Shown: positions 1 through 11,990, numbered from the stretch's first letter. The stretch is DNA of 64,000 bases from Rhytidiadelphus loreus (GCA_947034895.1 OX344763.1:67041093-67105092); one strand, 5' to 3'. Notes: a model not told the origin generated them from the letters alone. Program-made: numbers and translations.

Positions 1-3000
1 CAACGCTCAATGTCGTCGTTGCAGAAGAAAAAATGCATTCTCTCAAATGTTTTCTTTTGATAACAGTCCATGTTTCCAATGTAAGTTGGAGCTGCGGTTC
101 CTTTGTTGCCTTGAACAATCTTTGCAATACACTTCTTTTTTGTTATGGCGTGCAAGGCAAAGTACGCCTTCGACGTCGAAGTCTTTGGCAACCGAGCAAT
201 ATGCCACTTTGTCTCATCATAGGAAGTCTCTTCCATAGTAGTCACTCGATAGGACTTCGAAGTGGAGGGCGCTATGATTGGGGCACTAGGTATCTACAAT
301 TCTGTTTCAGTATCATTAGGGGAGACATTTTTACAGACCGTATCTAAACAAAATGCAGATGCACTTGCTCGTATTGTCCTCGTTCCTCCTCGGGGTCTTG
401 AAAATTTTACTTTGTCAGGTCAGTGCGAATCATGTTGGGACCCTGGAGGAAGATTAGGCATCCGTAGTTGGAATCCAAAAACCTCTTCCCCTTTGAAGTA
501 AGGATTCCGAGTGTAGTACTCACCAGCACCCGGGATAGTTGCCATTGCATCATTTAGCCCTTTGGGATTTCCAGTGCGCTATGCGTACCTCTGTGCTACT
601 CGAAGATGTAGTTCTGCTTTTCCTGGACCGGTTTTTAGGTTATCACCTTTGAGAAACTAGTAATACCGAACCATTTGTATGAACGCCCGCACATAGTCAT
701 CAACCGTTGCAACATACAAATCATTTCCTCACTTTCCGGATTGTTGCAACCATTTGTTATGGACAGTCTCTGCCAAGTTGCAAGATGGCATCTCAACAAG
801 TTCATTCATTGGCAAATCCTGGAAACAGAAGATCATGGGTAAGATAAGAAGGAAACTAAATTGAATTGATCTCTATATGCCCGAAGTCATGGAAGCATAG
901 AACACGGTTCATGATATATAAAACTGGTCAATGAAAACAAAATTTCTTTATAAGACAATATAATTATATTACTCTAACAGAAATACAACAACACATTAAA
1001 AATAATTGAAAAAAAGAACAAAGCCAATCGGGCTTGAATCTTACCATCTGCATGAAGCCCCCCCATTGCCTATAATGAAAGTGCCAGAGTGCAAGCCAGA
1101 GCTCCAATCGACAAATTCTTTCTCCCGTTGCCACTCCGAAAGAATGCCACCATGTTTGAATGGCGTGAAATCGAATCTCAACCGTAGCTATGGAGGCAGC
1201 ATCCTTATATTGCTTGCACAATTGCTGGTGTTGATCTTGTAGGTCCGACCGAATGTTTGCTTTCGTGTGTTTTTCCATAGACTACGTCCAATGGAATAAA
1301 CATATACGCTCTCGATTTGCCATTGGCTGCTGTGGGTCACCATTGCTATAAATAACTCTCACTGCAACCTTTAAAATAAGGAAAAGGAATTCCATGCCGT
1401 CCCATGATTGCATTCAAATTAGTCCAAAAAGAGGCTTGCATTGTAGTATCCTCCGACTGCATGTCGCAGATAGCAATTGTCATCATGCGACAATAAATAG
1501 GATCATAAACATGACATGCAAGAGTTGTCTAGTCTTTTACTCGCTTGACATGGTCAAACATGATCCAACAGTCCTTGAGATTATTAGTAGGTTGCTTGCG
1601 AGTAACCAGATCAATGCCACTGCCTAGGCCAATTTCTGACATTTTGAAAATAAATACCTTTTCCACATCTGATCCTTGACTAGGAAATTTATTCTCCTGA
1701 ACATATGCCCAATTGCAACATCCTCGGAGCTTCAAAATGCTGTCCATAACCCCAAACCTTCGAAAGTATTTGAAGGTGTTCACATCGTTTCTAATGCTTG
1801 GAGAGTTTATGAATTTGCACTTTTCTATAATTGGCAAGAGTTCATCCATTCCAAAATTGCTAGCAAGTGTTCCTTCTGGACGAAGAAACATCTCTCCCAA
1901 CAGTTCCTTGCTTGCCTCCAAAACAATAGAAGAGTTTGTCCCAGATGGATTCCTCTCGATTTGATCCGAAATAAGAAATCTAGTTCTCTCTTTAGAGACA
2001 CGACAATCTCCATCTTTCACGGGGTGATCATGTATGCCAAAGTGTACACACGCTCGCCACATCCCCGATGTCCCCACTACATAATAAATTTTGGTCGGAC
2101 AAACCGCAACGCAAGAAAGGACCTCACCACAAATTGTACACGTGATTGTGGAAGTAGGAGGTGGATAAGGATCAATCTGAAATGGGACAGGAGAACACCC
2201 ATCCCATTCTGTCTGGTTTACAGGTGCCACACGGTGCTTGTGAGTAAGATACTCGCAAGTGATGTTATCATAGTACAGGTGTCCTACACACGAAGATAAA
2301 CGAAACACAAGCCCATCCTCGTTTCTAATGTTAATTGTATGTAAATTGGACCATACATGGCCGTCATAGCGTTTCTCCATCCCACTCAAAAGTTTAGCTT
2401 GGCATTGGTGACCGGAAAGCGCTAAAGGAAGTAATTCAAAAATAACATCACCGTTAAACACGGGTGGGACAAAACTGACCTGCTGAACCGATATGGAATC
2501 ATAATCTATCTTTTTAAATGGATTTCGCGACCCTTTGGTATGACTCAACTTTTGAAGGCAAAAAACAATTGATTGTCCACCAACAACCTCCGACATATTC
2601 ACCAATAGTGCATCAGGCTTGATGGATTTGGTAGGGACTAGACCAACAGAACATGGCATATTTTTCAGAACCTTGTGGGGTGGAGACAAGTCGTCTGAGT
2701 CGTCGCTCTCGATAAGAATCACATCGACACCTACCTCAACTTTAACGCGAGAAAGCATAGGCGTCTGGTACAAACTATTCGATGACAATTTCAGAGTACC
2801 TTCACCCGAAGACGGCCTTGCAACATGTACTGGTAACCCATACACTAAATACCTTCCTGGGTTCAAATGTCATTCTTTGCAAGAACCTCCTTGGACAGGT
2901 TCTTGACCTAATGTATGCATCAATTTGCCACTATCACTGTCAAAAACCTCCTTGTCAATGTGTAGAGAACTAAGACATAGATTGTACCAAATATTCAAGC

Positions 3001-3118
3001 GCAACGTACTAACAACTGCAAAACCAGTATCTCCGACTGGAAAAGAGATTGGCACGAATTCTCCCATTGCCCTTACAATTGCCATTGAACTAGACATCCC
3101 ATTCAAGCTCATTGCCAT
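1..3118 (-). pseudogene. MULE-like transposase pseudogene with WRKY/GCM1-type zinc finger (runs off left edge)
   Basis: Role inferred: transposase of a Mutator-like element, acting in the nucleus on the element ends. The minus strand reads in one frame from ATG at 3118 to about 1375, with a TGA at 2870-2872 and a TAG at 1529-1531. It includes an acidic segment, then a Cys/His cluster (CTIC, then WRACVHFGIHDH) typical of the WRKY-GCM1 fold of MULE proteins. Around the TAG it reads WIMFDHVKRVKD then TTLACHVYD, the start of a catalytic-domain-like region. A frameshift or small deletion near 1370-1380 moves it to the frame 1374-1045. An intron (donor GTAAG at 1044, acceptor AG at 820-819) leads in phase to a second exon, 818 to 1. 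That exon has five in-frame stops but keeps blocks such as DETKWHIARLPKT and MHFFFCNDDIER. The C-terminus lies outside the window. Clearly dead; identity as MULE is fairly sure, subfamily not. Confidence 0.75.
819..1044 (-). other. Intron of the MULE-like pseudogene
   Basis: On the minus strand the exon ends GGCTTCATGCAGATG and is followed by GTAAGATTC. The intron ends TTTCCAG before GATTTGCC. It is 226 bp, phase 0, and both flanking exons continue the same protein, so the intron is well supported. Confidence 0.65.
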
Positions 3119-3124
3119 CTTCAA

Positions 3125-4479
3125 ATACAGATGAACTACGCATTTCAGAGAAGCAACTTGGATAGTACTATCCGAAGAAGGAGATAAGGCATTGACCGAT
3201 TAGTAGACAATATATGAACTCCAATATTGAATCCACCCTAAATTATAGATGGCTACCATAAAGAGCAACCCACCATAGAACATTAAACTTCAATGGCAAC
3301 TGTTACTACTTGAGAAATATAACGTCCATACTACATCATAAATGTAGATATCAATGTGCAGATATTGCATGAGAGAATGGTATGTAAGGTATCAATCTAT
3401 TGATGCCCAATATAAGTTCATGTATATCTACGACCGTCAATGATTAGAGACATATATGCAATACAATTATGGACTCACATAAAATTGTTGATGGCACATA
3501 TATATGGGATCTCCCAATGAAGACCGGCAATCACTAAATTGATGTAGTTTATGAAGAACTATAATGGAAACTATGATTAACTTTAGGTTACCAAGTGCCC
3601 TTGAAGGATTTTAATAATATTGACAATGTTTCAATATATTCTCTTAATAGTAAAACCTAATTTCCATTACGCCTCCACTATCAAAATTATCCCATCCGAA
3701 GCCTCATTACTAAGGACATCAACTGTCCCACATAATATCGTATGTAAGACATAGACATGATTTCGATGGATTCATTCACGCATAGGACTTATTTTCAATA
3801 ATTTTCTGGAAGCAAAAATTATTATACAAACCTTAATATTAATAATTATATGTTCTGTCTTTATATTTTTAATTTTCACAAGCACTTTAGTATTACTCTG
3901 TTCTATGAAGTTTAGTTACTATTTGTATTCTTTATCATTCTATATGATTATGAAATTAACATATTCTAAGTGTTACATTAAACAACAGGCTAGTATACAT
4001 GTGATATGATTCTTGTATAAATTATTATTTTACCATTTTATAATTATCTTCTTCTTTAATCATTCTTGTATATGGCTATCCAAGCCTTGATAGCCGATAA
4101 TGAACAGTAATGAATTTAATGCAGTCCATAATATCATTATCAATGACTAACTCAAAATTGGATGGATGTGGCTCCCGGTTTAGGTTTTGGATGGATGAGG
4201 GTGGCGGCTTAAGGTGGCCGAATAAGGTTTCCATAGTCATGCTTCTTCGGTCTCTTTTCTCTTGCTATCGGCTTCCATGGACTGAGCCTCAACGCGATAC
4301 TCGTCGGTTGTGTCAACGCTTTGTAGAACACGTTGGAGCTTGAAGACGTTGTATACGCTATGGCTCCAAAACTCCGATCTCGGACGCGGCAGGAGGTGGG
4401 CGAAGAACAATAGGATTAGGAGTCACAAGAGATCAAGAAAGACATCTAGGTATTTCACTAGATGATTTTTAGCAAAGCA
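3125..4479. other. AT-rich stretch without a recognisable gene
   Basis: No open frame with protein-like character is seen. A stretch at 3505-3522 contains GGGATCTCCCAATGA, which resembles the 62-bp repeat unit at 38.9-39.4 kb. From about 4170 the base composition becomes GC-richer and leads into the 276-bp repeats; this could be the start of the 5' region of the downstream element. Confidence 0.5.
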
Positions 4480-5540
4480 GTTGTCCTTTTTGTTTCATTT
4501 ATGTGATCAGGTGGCGTGCATGCTCACCACCCGAGGTTAGACGGGACACCGCGAGGAAATCAAAGCTAAGTACTACGTTTTCAATCGTGCACCATAGAAG
4601 AAGCTTCGGCGTATTTTGTGGATCGCTTGGGTTGTAGGCACCCCAACCATGCATGGCCAGGTCGTCCCCAACACCCTCTTAGTCCTGAGATGGGTATCTT
4701 GGAGCGAGGGGACTGAGCCTGCATGTGCTCCTCATTTTTTTCTCGTTGCAATTTACGTATTCTGTTTTTTCCATTTCCGTGATCAGGTGGCGTGCATGCT
4801 CACCACCCGAGGTTGGACTGCACACCGCGAGGAGACCGAAGCCGAGTACTACGGTTTCGATTGTACACCATAGGGGAAGCTTTGGCGTATTTTGTGGATC
4901 GCTTGGGTTGTAGGCACCCCAACCATGCATGGCCAGGTCGTCCCCAGCACCCTCTCAGTCCCAAGATGGGTATCTTGGAGCGAGGGGACTGAGCCTGCAT
5001 GTGCTCCTCGTTTTTTTCTTGTTGCAATTTATGTATCCTGCTTTTTCCATTTCTGTGATCGGGTGGCGTGCATGCTCACCACCCGAGGTTCGACGGGACA
5101 TCGCAAGGAGACCAAAGCCAAATATTGCGGTTTTGATTGTGCACCACAGGGGAAGCTTTGGCATGTTTTGTGGATCGCTTGGGTTGCAAACACCCCAGCC
5201 ATGCATGGCTAGGTTGTCCCCAGCACCCTCTCGGTCCCGAGATGGGTATCTCGGAACGGGGGGACTGAGCCTGCATGTTCTCCTCGTTTTTTTCTTGTTG
5301 CAATTTACGTATCCTGCTTTTTCCATTTCTGTGATCGGGTGGTGTGCATGCTCACCACCTAAGGTTGGACGGGACACCGCGAGGAAACCAAAGCCGAGTA
5401 CTGCGGTTTAAATCGGGCACCGGAGGGGAAGCTTTGGCGTGTTTTGTGGATCACCTAGGTCTCACGCACCTCAGCCATGCATGGCCAGGATGTCCCAAGC
5501 TCCTTCTCGGTCGCGAGATGGTTATCTCGGAGGGGAGAAT
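4480..5540 (+). repeat. 276-bp tandem repeat, about 3.8 units
   Basis: The marker GTGGCGTGCATGCTCACCAC starts at 4511, 4787 and 5063, and as GTGGTGTGCATGCTCACCAC at 5339, so the spacing is exactly 276 bp each time. Each unit holds an imperfect palindrome (GGTGGCGTGCATGCTCACCACC region), a CCATGCATGG palindrome (RY-like CATGCATG) and a T-rich tract ahead of the next unit. Because 276 is 92 codons, long open frames run through the array on both strands; these are by-products of the period, not genes. The last unit decays near 5540, just before the first exon-like sequence of the methyltransferase-like gene, so the array sits where its promoter should be. Confidence 0.9.
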
Positions 5541-6309
5541 TGAGCCGGATACATGTGATATTGATCATCCAGTAATATACGGGGTCTATTTAGATGAGGA
5601 AGAATATGCAGATCATTTGAATGTTGATGAGGTCTCCTTGATAATGTTGTTTGATATATAGATATTGAATTGAATGCAGGTAGAAGACGGTGCAAACCTT
5701 GGGGCTGCAGCACTCCTTTCTGAAGAGTACATCCTACCTGAGGATATTCCTGTCAACATTGGCAGTGGCTTACTCGTAAATCCTCTTCCTCAACCTTTAG
5801 ATAATATAATACAGGATATAGACCTAGGCATTGATGAAATGTGGAAGGAGGGTCTGATGCCACCTCCACGATCATGCTGCATATCATTAGGATCCAATGA
5901 TGTAGAGATCCAAGAATATTATAATTGTGGTATTGATCTTGATGAGGTCACCTCAGAGATTCATTCTGATGAGGACATCATGATCTTTTGTTGTTGGGAG
6001 TATAGGACCCTTTCTAAGAAATGAGTTTGCGGATTTTGATATTCAGAGACTCCATTTGTATTCAAGTAACTAAGACACAGATATGGGTGTTCATTCTTAT
6101 CATTGGTGAATTCCATGCTCTTTGCAATTATCCTTATGCCATGTCTTGAATGTTTGTCATCTTTTAGGAAATAATGACAACGTCTCCATCTGGAGCTCAG
6201 ACTGCTACTGAGGCCATGGTGCCGGGTGATGATGATATAGATGATATTCCGGGATTGAAGCCACATTACTTGGAGGACAATATACGAAGGTCTCAGATGA
6301 TGGACATGG

Positions 6310-6770
6310 TGTCGTTGATTTCCAGCATGAGATTAACATTCTCTGATCAGTCATGCTTGAAAATTCCGCTTTGTAGAATGATTCCAATGCCAATGGTTCG
6401 GTCGACGTTAGACTATGACTTGACAATACTCGAGAATCAATTCAGTGGCGGATATGATGAGGGTGCCCGTGTCTTCTATGTCTCGACTTTAGATGAGCAA
6501 GGGCAGTCTGCAGTATTCTCAGAAGCTGAGAAGAACGACTGGGGTCCCTTGTGGAATTCCGTCAACGACCAGTTCAACTACAACCTGAAGTCTATTCCGG
6601 CACTAAAGCACCTAATAGATTACAAATTCTTCATCTGTGATGGAAATCATAGATGAATTTCATGGATGAGGCACATCAAAAGGCTACACAATACGGAGCG
6701 GGAATGGCATGTCAATGTAGACTCGATCATCCTCGATACGAGGAATCGAATTGGTGTTGCTATGTAGGCT
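6310..6770 (+). other. ParB-like domain within the fusion pseudogene
   Basis: The third exon reads KIPLCRMIPMP, then an acidic helical stretch, then LKHLIDYKFFICDGNHR followed after a TGA by ISWMRHIKRLH. The succession of an IPL-like strand, a predicted helix and a strand ending in DGNHR followed by a helix (A/SW) is the layout of the ParB/Srx fold, where the DGxxR box binds nucleotide. Seen: the motif and its order. Inferred: the fold. Binding or nuclease activity cannot be judged. Confidence 0.55.
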
Positions 6771-7685
6771 ATGCATGACATAAATAAGTAAGTCAATATA
6801 TTTCATTTTTTGGTATCATTTCATTGCATATGACACTATGGACCATCATATATCTTGTGATATAAAAGTCATGACTTTCCTTTGTTTGTTTCATCCAGGC
6901 AGACCGAGAATTCGCACATCAAGACAAACCTGGTACATACTTTGTATCGTGTCAAGAAGTACGGACTAATGGGGCTCGAGAAGTTTCATGAGTTACTAAG
7001 TCCGGAAGAGGCAAACACGTGTACCACCCACCCAAGCAAGACTTGGTACAGTATGCCACTTCAAATCTTCAGATCCTTTATTTTCAAGGTATGTTGTGTA
7101 AACCCTATAACTTAATTTTGTATCATATAACGTAGAGCATCTAGTGCGTATTATCATACCAAATTCATACATCTCCCATTTTGACATGGAAATTTGGTGT
7201 ACCAGCAAGATATTGCAGTGGCCGCAGATGTTGTTGTTTGCAAGTATCACGAGGACACACCAACAATTGATGTGACAAAAGAGGGTGTTGCAGCGGCAAT
7301 GAGACTATCGATCAAGGACTCAACGGAGAAGTCATACAAGAAGCTATCCAAGATTGTTGTAATTGCAAATCCTGCCCTTGGTCTTGATTGGTTAGTGGAG
7401 GTAATTTTGTCTCTCTGAATATTGTCAATCATTTCATATTCAATTTTTAGTATCATTTCTCAATGTTACTATTCGACTGGATTGCAGATTGAGCAGCACT
7501 AGAGTATGTACTCAACCCTCGAGTTGACACTAGAGAAGCTACAAATGATTGCAACTGCTAATGTCGGTGCACCATTCAAGGCCAGGTGGTTGAAGTGGAT
7601 GAATGCTTCTTCACAATCTCGGGAAGCACTGCGGTTTCTGTCACGTCCTGTAAACGAGGAACAGTTATTGCAGTTCCTCGTAAAG

Positions 7686-7831
7686 GCATGTTGGTATGCG
7701 GGGTTAGGTTTCTAATCTCATCCTTTTGATTGTATCCCATATCTACAAAGGTCACATTGGTTTTAGGGACTACTTGATATCTATTATTCTGATGTCTTTG
7801 TATGATTGTATTTCTGTTTTTACATTTTCAG
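7686..7831 (+). other. Probable GC-AG intron in the fusion pseudogene
   Basis: The reading frame requires joining CTCGTAAAG at 7685 to ATTGAGGAG at 7832. The acceptor is a normal TTTTCAG, but the donor is AAG|GCATGT rather than GT. Using the GT two bases further on gives an immediate stop. It may be a genuine GC-AG intron or a T-to-C change in a GTATGT donor, the form seen at 7089. Confidence 0.5.
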
Positions 7832-9112
7832 ATTGAGGAGACAGCTATTGAGATGTTCGACGAAATTATATAGGCTGATAACATTATGGTAGACTACACT
7901 GTTTTGAACAAACCGCAAACTTTGTTGGAGTACGTGGAGGGGTGGAGGATGAAACTCTGGGACCACGCTTACATGGGCATGTTCAAAGGTGCTGACGCAT
8001 ATAAGAAGTTGGAGACGTTCAAAGAACACACAGTAGGAATGTTGGCCGTGAAGCGCGTTATATACAAGTACTAGCCTTATAATTTGTTTGATTTACCTTA
8101 AGGTCTTCAGGGACTCTAGATGCTTAGATTGAACATAGAATTCATCACGGATTGTTCCTGTAGGTTGGTTTGAATTGTTCATGTACTGTGGTTGAAATGG
8201 AGAGCTTACAGTGTCTGAACTTTAACAATTGTTTTAATTGATCAGGTACTTCAAATTCGAATTGTATGCCAAGAAAGCCATTTCGAAGGATGAATTGCCA
8301 CCGTTTCTTACCACATGGGTGGACTGGTTCAATTCTGACTATATGTTCACTGCAACGTAGCAAGCTAAGTAGACCAACGCACATCTAATTGCGTGCCCGT
8401 GATATCTGGAGTGCAACTTTGGCACCTTTCCTCCTGAAGTAGAGGCTCTCTTCGAATCATTGAAGAATTCCATGGTTGTCAATCCAGATTTGAATGAGTT
8501 TTTTGGACTGGACGAGGAGGCCAAAGCCAAAGCCATCAAGAGATGGGAGATATCAGAGAAGAAGAAGCTCAAAAAACTAGATGAGGTTAAGAAAAAATCT
8601 GAGGAGATTCAAAAGAAGAGACTTGCTGCTCAAGTTGAGAAGGAGCAAGAGAGGACTGAGAAGGAACAAGAGAAGGCCAAGAAAGGGGGGAGAAAAAGGA
8701 AGCATGAGACGCTTGTGCATAAACCAGCTAATAGTGCATCAGACGTTCTTGAGGGATCCTATGGGTTCTCACTGACTCAAGAGCGTCTTGTGCACGGCTT
8801 GACACCATCAACAAAAAATCTTCCTCTAGTTTCTGACATTGATGAGTGCATCCTCAACTTGTCCATGGTCACTTTGGCAAACAACGACAAAGCCTTCAAT
8901 GATGTCCTTGCCTTCCTTGACATGGTAAAATTGTTCACTTTTCACCTACATTTAGGAATTTTACATTGTATCAACATAATTCTATATTGTTCTGTGAATA
9001 TTCAAGTTCAATATCCAATTTCATGTGACTTTCGTCTTGCTGATTTTCTTATGACTAGGATTCCTGTCCATTTTCCAATATGAATTGACTTAATGTGTAT
9101 TGTTATCTTCAG

Positions 9113-10060
9113 CACGTTGGAGATAAGGAAAGGTACTTCAATGGTAAATCATGCATGCAGTAAGCAGTGGATCTAATCATTGTGGATCTTCCGAAAGGCC
9201 TCCATGTCCCAACAGTATCAGCTCCACCTACGCCTATTCCACTTTAAAATGAGTTCCAGAAGGATTTCTTATTGCCCATCTCTAATTTCGGGAAGGAATA
9301 CCTCCATGACAATGGTATGCTCATGGTGATTTATCCATATTCCTCTACTCGTCACCGTAGCCAACTCCTCGGATGTTGCCGAACATACAGCTTCAGAGTT
9401 ATAGTCACTTGGTTAGGGATGAACCACTTGCATGTTACAGCGGCCGACCCAACAACCACAGTAAGTAAACTTAAACTTGATTTATTCGTTAGAAATGATT
9501 TGCTTCCGTATGCATGAGATTCTGATTTGCTCCTTCTTGCAAACGATGAAGTTTTCCATTTTGCTAGTGGTTAAGCTATGCGGTCCGAAGACCGTCAAAG
9601 ATTTTCTGCTCCACAAAGTTCCAATTCACAAGGAGTTGGGTGTCAACGTGGACGTGATGACATACTTCAGAATTTCCTCCCGAGAGCGGCTGTGACTATG
9701 CATGGAGACATCCCTTGGAGAGGGCCCCGTGAGCGCTCTAGGGAGTTTATGCAGATGGTAGTGGAGGCGCTAACTGAGACGGGAGATGTAGTCGTGGATT
9801 GCACGGCTACTTTAGGTAAATCCTCTTTCCTAATTCAATTCCTCTAGATACTATGATCCTCTTGGAACGAGTTTTTAATGTAACTATCCTTTGAATTGTC
9901 ATCATGTTATCAAGTTCATGTATTCAAGCTTGTCGTGCCACACGACGTCATATCTTGGCATTTGAGGAAGCCAAGGATATCTTCAATGTGATTATTGCTC
10001 CACAAATGCGCAAGTCTGTAGTTACTCGCGCCGATCCGCCTCCGATTGTTCCTAACTCCT
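9113..10060 (+). other. N6/N4-type DNA methyltransferase-like domain within the fusion pseudogene
   Basis: Three exons carry the domain. The first has VDLIIVDLPKG and, after about 35 residues, LLPISNFGKEYLHDNGMLMV, matching the catalytic-motif region and the following strand and helix of beta-class enzymes. The last two encode the SAM-binding-like block GDVVVDCTATLG then GSCIQACRATRRHILAFEE, where D, G and the closing acidic residues sit as in motifs I and II. The splice between them needs exon start 9914, but the base before it makes CAA instead of CAG. A DNA N6-adenine or N4-cytosine specificity cannot be chosen. Confidence 0.6.
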
Positions 10061-10455
10061 TTGAGGTGGAGGAAGAGGATGTAGAGCCTAAGCGTGTCAT
10101 CATGACAAACCGATTCAGTAAGTAAGTTTGACTCTCAGCTCTTGTAATTGAATTTTGACCCAATTGCATGAACTACTTATCTAACTATATTGTGAATGAT
10201 ATATGCAGACCGCTCAAGAAAGTGACAAAGTTAAGGCATGTTCCTTTTTTTGCGAGGGCAGGGTATTTCCCAAGCCCACCCAAACCATTCCATCTACCTG
10301 TTTATGTTGAGGTCCGAGCTCAAGAGTATGTCGCACTAGATCCACAACCAAGTAATTGGGCTAGGTTGATAGATCTGCGTGTTCTACACTTTCTAGATGA
10401 CTGTGCACTTGATTCAAATTTAGACCATTCAAATAGTGAGGGTAGCACAACTTGA

Positions 10456-11690
10456 GCTCTACCTTCCTCATGTATCGGCTTTATTGTATGTTATGTTTCC
10501 AAGGCCTTATTCACCCATTTTCTTTGTGGCTATATATACTTTTGGATTGTGTCTCTGTCTTTGAATTGTTGACATTTAGATCATTCTACTATTAGTGTCA
10601 TAGGATTCTATACCAATGAATATGTCATTTCTTCAATCTCCACACAAATACTTGATTTACTAGATTTCTGTGTAACTTAGAGGGACGGACATTTAACCCT
10701 ATGTCATCTACGGCCATCTCAGCCTTATCTACTAAACATTATTTTATTGCAAAAAATGTTGTACGGTGATTTACATGCCATTGATTTGACATCCATATAC
10801 CATAATTTACGCAAGGTTGGACACCCCACAAAGCCAAGTGGAAATCGATAAAGAATTTGATATCTTCATCCTATTAAATTATATTTTTGTGCCATTCAAT
10901 GTCATCCACACACAATTCCTCCTAGGAAGGGATTCATTCACGATGTCATATGGCCACTAATAGGGTCACTCAAGATATCTTGTATAAGAATTATATTCTA
11001 ATTCATGTTTTAGTTTTCTCAAGGTCAGACGCTGGATGGATGCCACAAACTATATCATGCAATAAGGATTGGCCTTTGAAGCCGTGTCAGGTTTGAGATG
11101 ACTTCTAGATCATATCCAATGTGCCTAAATTATATTAAACTATATATAGTCCCTTCTTTTCATACTCCAATGGGGAATGGGCTCCAAGCACTATATTATG
11201 GGAGAAGGAACGTCCTATGATTCATCTCACACAGGAGAGGAGTTGTGCAAAGGATTGGTTATACACACTTCCACTAGGAAGGTCATGGTCGAACCAACAT
11301 TTTCTCTATACGCCTAGCTGGAAGACCTTCAGTAACCCTTCATTTCCCCCACAGAGTAAGTGTTTGCTTTTGCACATGTATGTCCAATTTGATTATTTGA
11401 TATATACCACGTTTCTAAGGTAGATTCAACGTGTATGTTTTTGAAACCCTTTTCACTTCGTAATGGGTTTTTTTATTAAGTACGGATTAATTGACTTAAA
11501 TTCTTCTTCACTGTAGATAGGGTGTGTAGGTCGACAATCCCATGGTTTTTTCCATTCAAATCTGGACTTCCTATGGAACCTTTCTAAGCGCAATCACTCC
11601 ACTTGTGTATATCAATGGCCTTCCCATGAATCACATCAAAGTTCGTCCAGGGCCTTCAACTCCAACCCCTCTGTCGGAATCCGTAATAGT
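10456..11690. other. Intergenic; one short spliced-looking open stretch, otherwise nothing recognised
   Basis: Mostly AT-rich without motifs. At about 11170-11355 an open frame (TQERSCAKDWLYTLPLGRSW) ends at CAGAGTAAGTG, a good donor-like site, and another open stretch follows an acceptor-like CTGTAG at 11515-11520. This could be a remnant exon pair, but no family is recognised and the coding signal is weak. Confidence 0.35.
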
Positions 11691-11982
11691 TCAAGACGGA
11701 TCATAATAGACTAAAAGAAATTAAAGTAGTACAAATTTGAAAAAAATTAGTTTAGGCATAGAGAAACAAAAACAAATAAATACCTAAAATTAGTTTAGAC
11801 CTAATTCCGGAGTCAGTACAGGAACATGACGGAACTTGACATCCGGGTGGGATGGATTTAGGAGCTGGAAAGCCGCCGGAACGCAGTCATTAAGATAGTA
11901 GCTTGCAGCGCTAAACTAGGGATCCGTTACGACGTTCCGTAGCCCGCGTTCCCGATGGAGTGAACGTTGGGCGCTGGAAGGG

Positions 11983-11990
11983 TATATATA
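11983..11990 (+). promoter_or_regulatory. Candidate TATA box of the gag-like element
   Basis: TATATATA lies in GC-rich surroundings, followed by a pyrimidine-rich stretch (CTGCTCTCCTCCTC) about 20 bases on, and by the first ATG of the gag-like reading frame at 12097. Spacing suits a plant RNA polymerase II promoter. No expression evidence is available. Confidence 0.45.

Larger units (their letters stand above)
5560..10455 (+). pseudogene. ParB-like / coiled-coil / beta-class DNA methyltransferase fusion, 12-exon pseudogene
   Basis: Exons joined by GT-AG sites and frame: about 5560-5631, 5680-5946, 6168-6787, 6899-7088, 7206-7400, 7488-7685, 7832-8067, 8246-8924, 9113-9460, about 9542-9815, 9914-10121, 10209-10455. 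The N-terminus is acidic. The third exon has a ParB/sulfiredoxin-like stretch ending FFICDGNHR. Middle exons are helical and unassigned. 8460-8720 encodes a Lys/Glu-rich coiled coil. 9161-9460 gives DLIIVDLPKG (motif IV position, DPPY-like) and LHDNGMLMVIYPYS. 9740-9985 gives TETGDVVVDCTATLG joined to SCIQACRATRRHILAFEE, a motif-I-like block. The order IV then I is that of beta-class N6/N4 methyltransferases. Ten in-frame stops (6654, 6765, 7500, 7871, 8358, 8370, 8400, 9161, 9245, 9572) but no certain frameshift. The start codon is not fixed. The DPPY motif is altered, so activity is doubtful even if stops were absent. Confidence 0.7.

Noticed and set aside
4616..5411. Long overlapping frames on both strands at 4.6-5.4 kb
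   Set aside because: The 276-bp period is divisible by three, so any open unit stays open; no protein motif appears and both strands are equally open.
5560..10455. Stop codons rescued by U-to-C RNA editing, or stop reassignment
   Set aside because: U-to-C editing in hornworts, lycophytes and ferns is organellar, and this gene has nuclear-type introns; damaged splice sites and an altered motif IV fit decay better.
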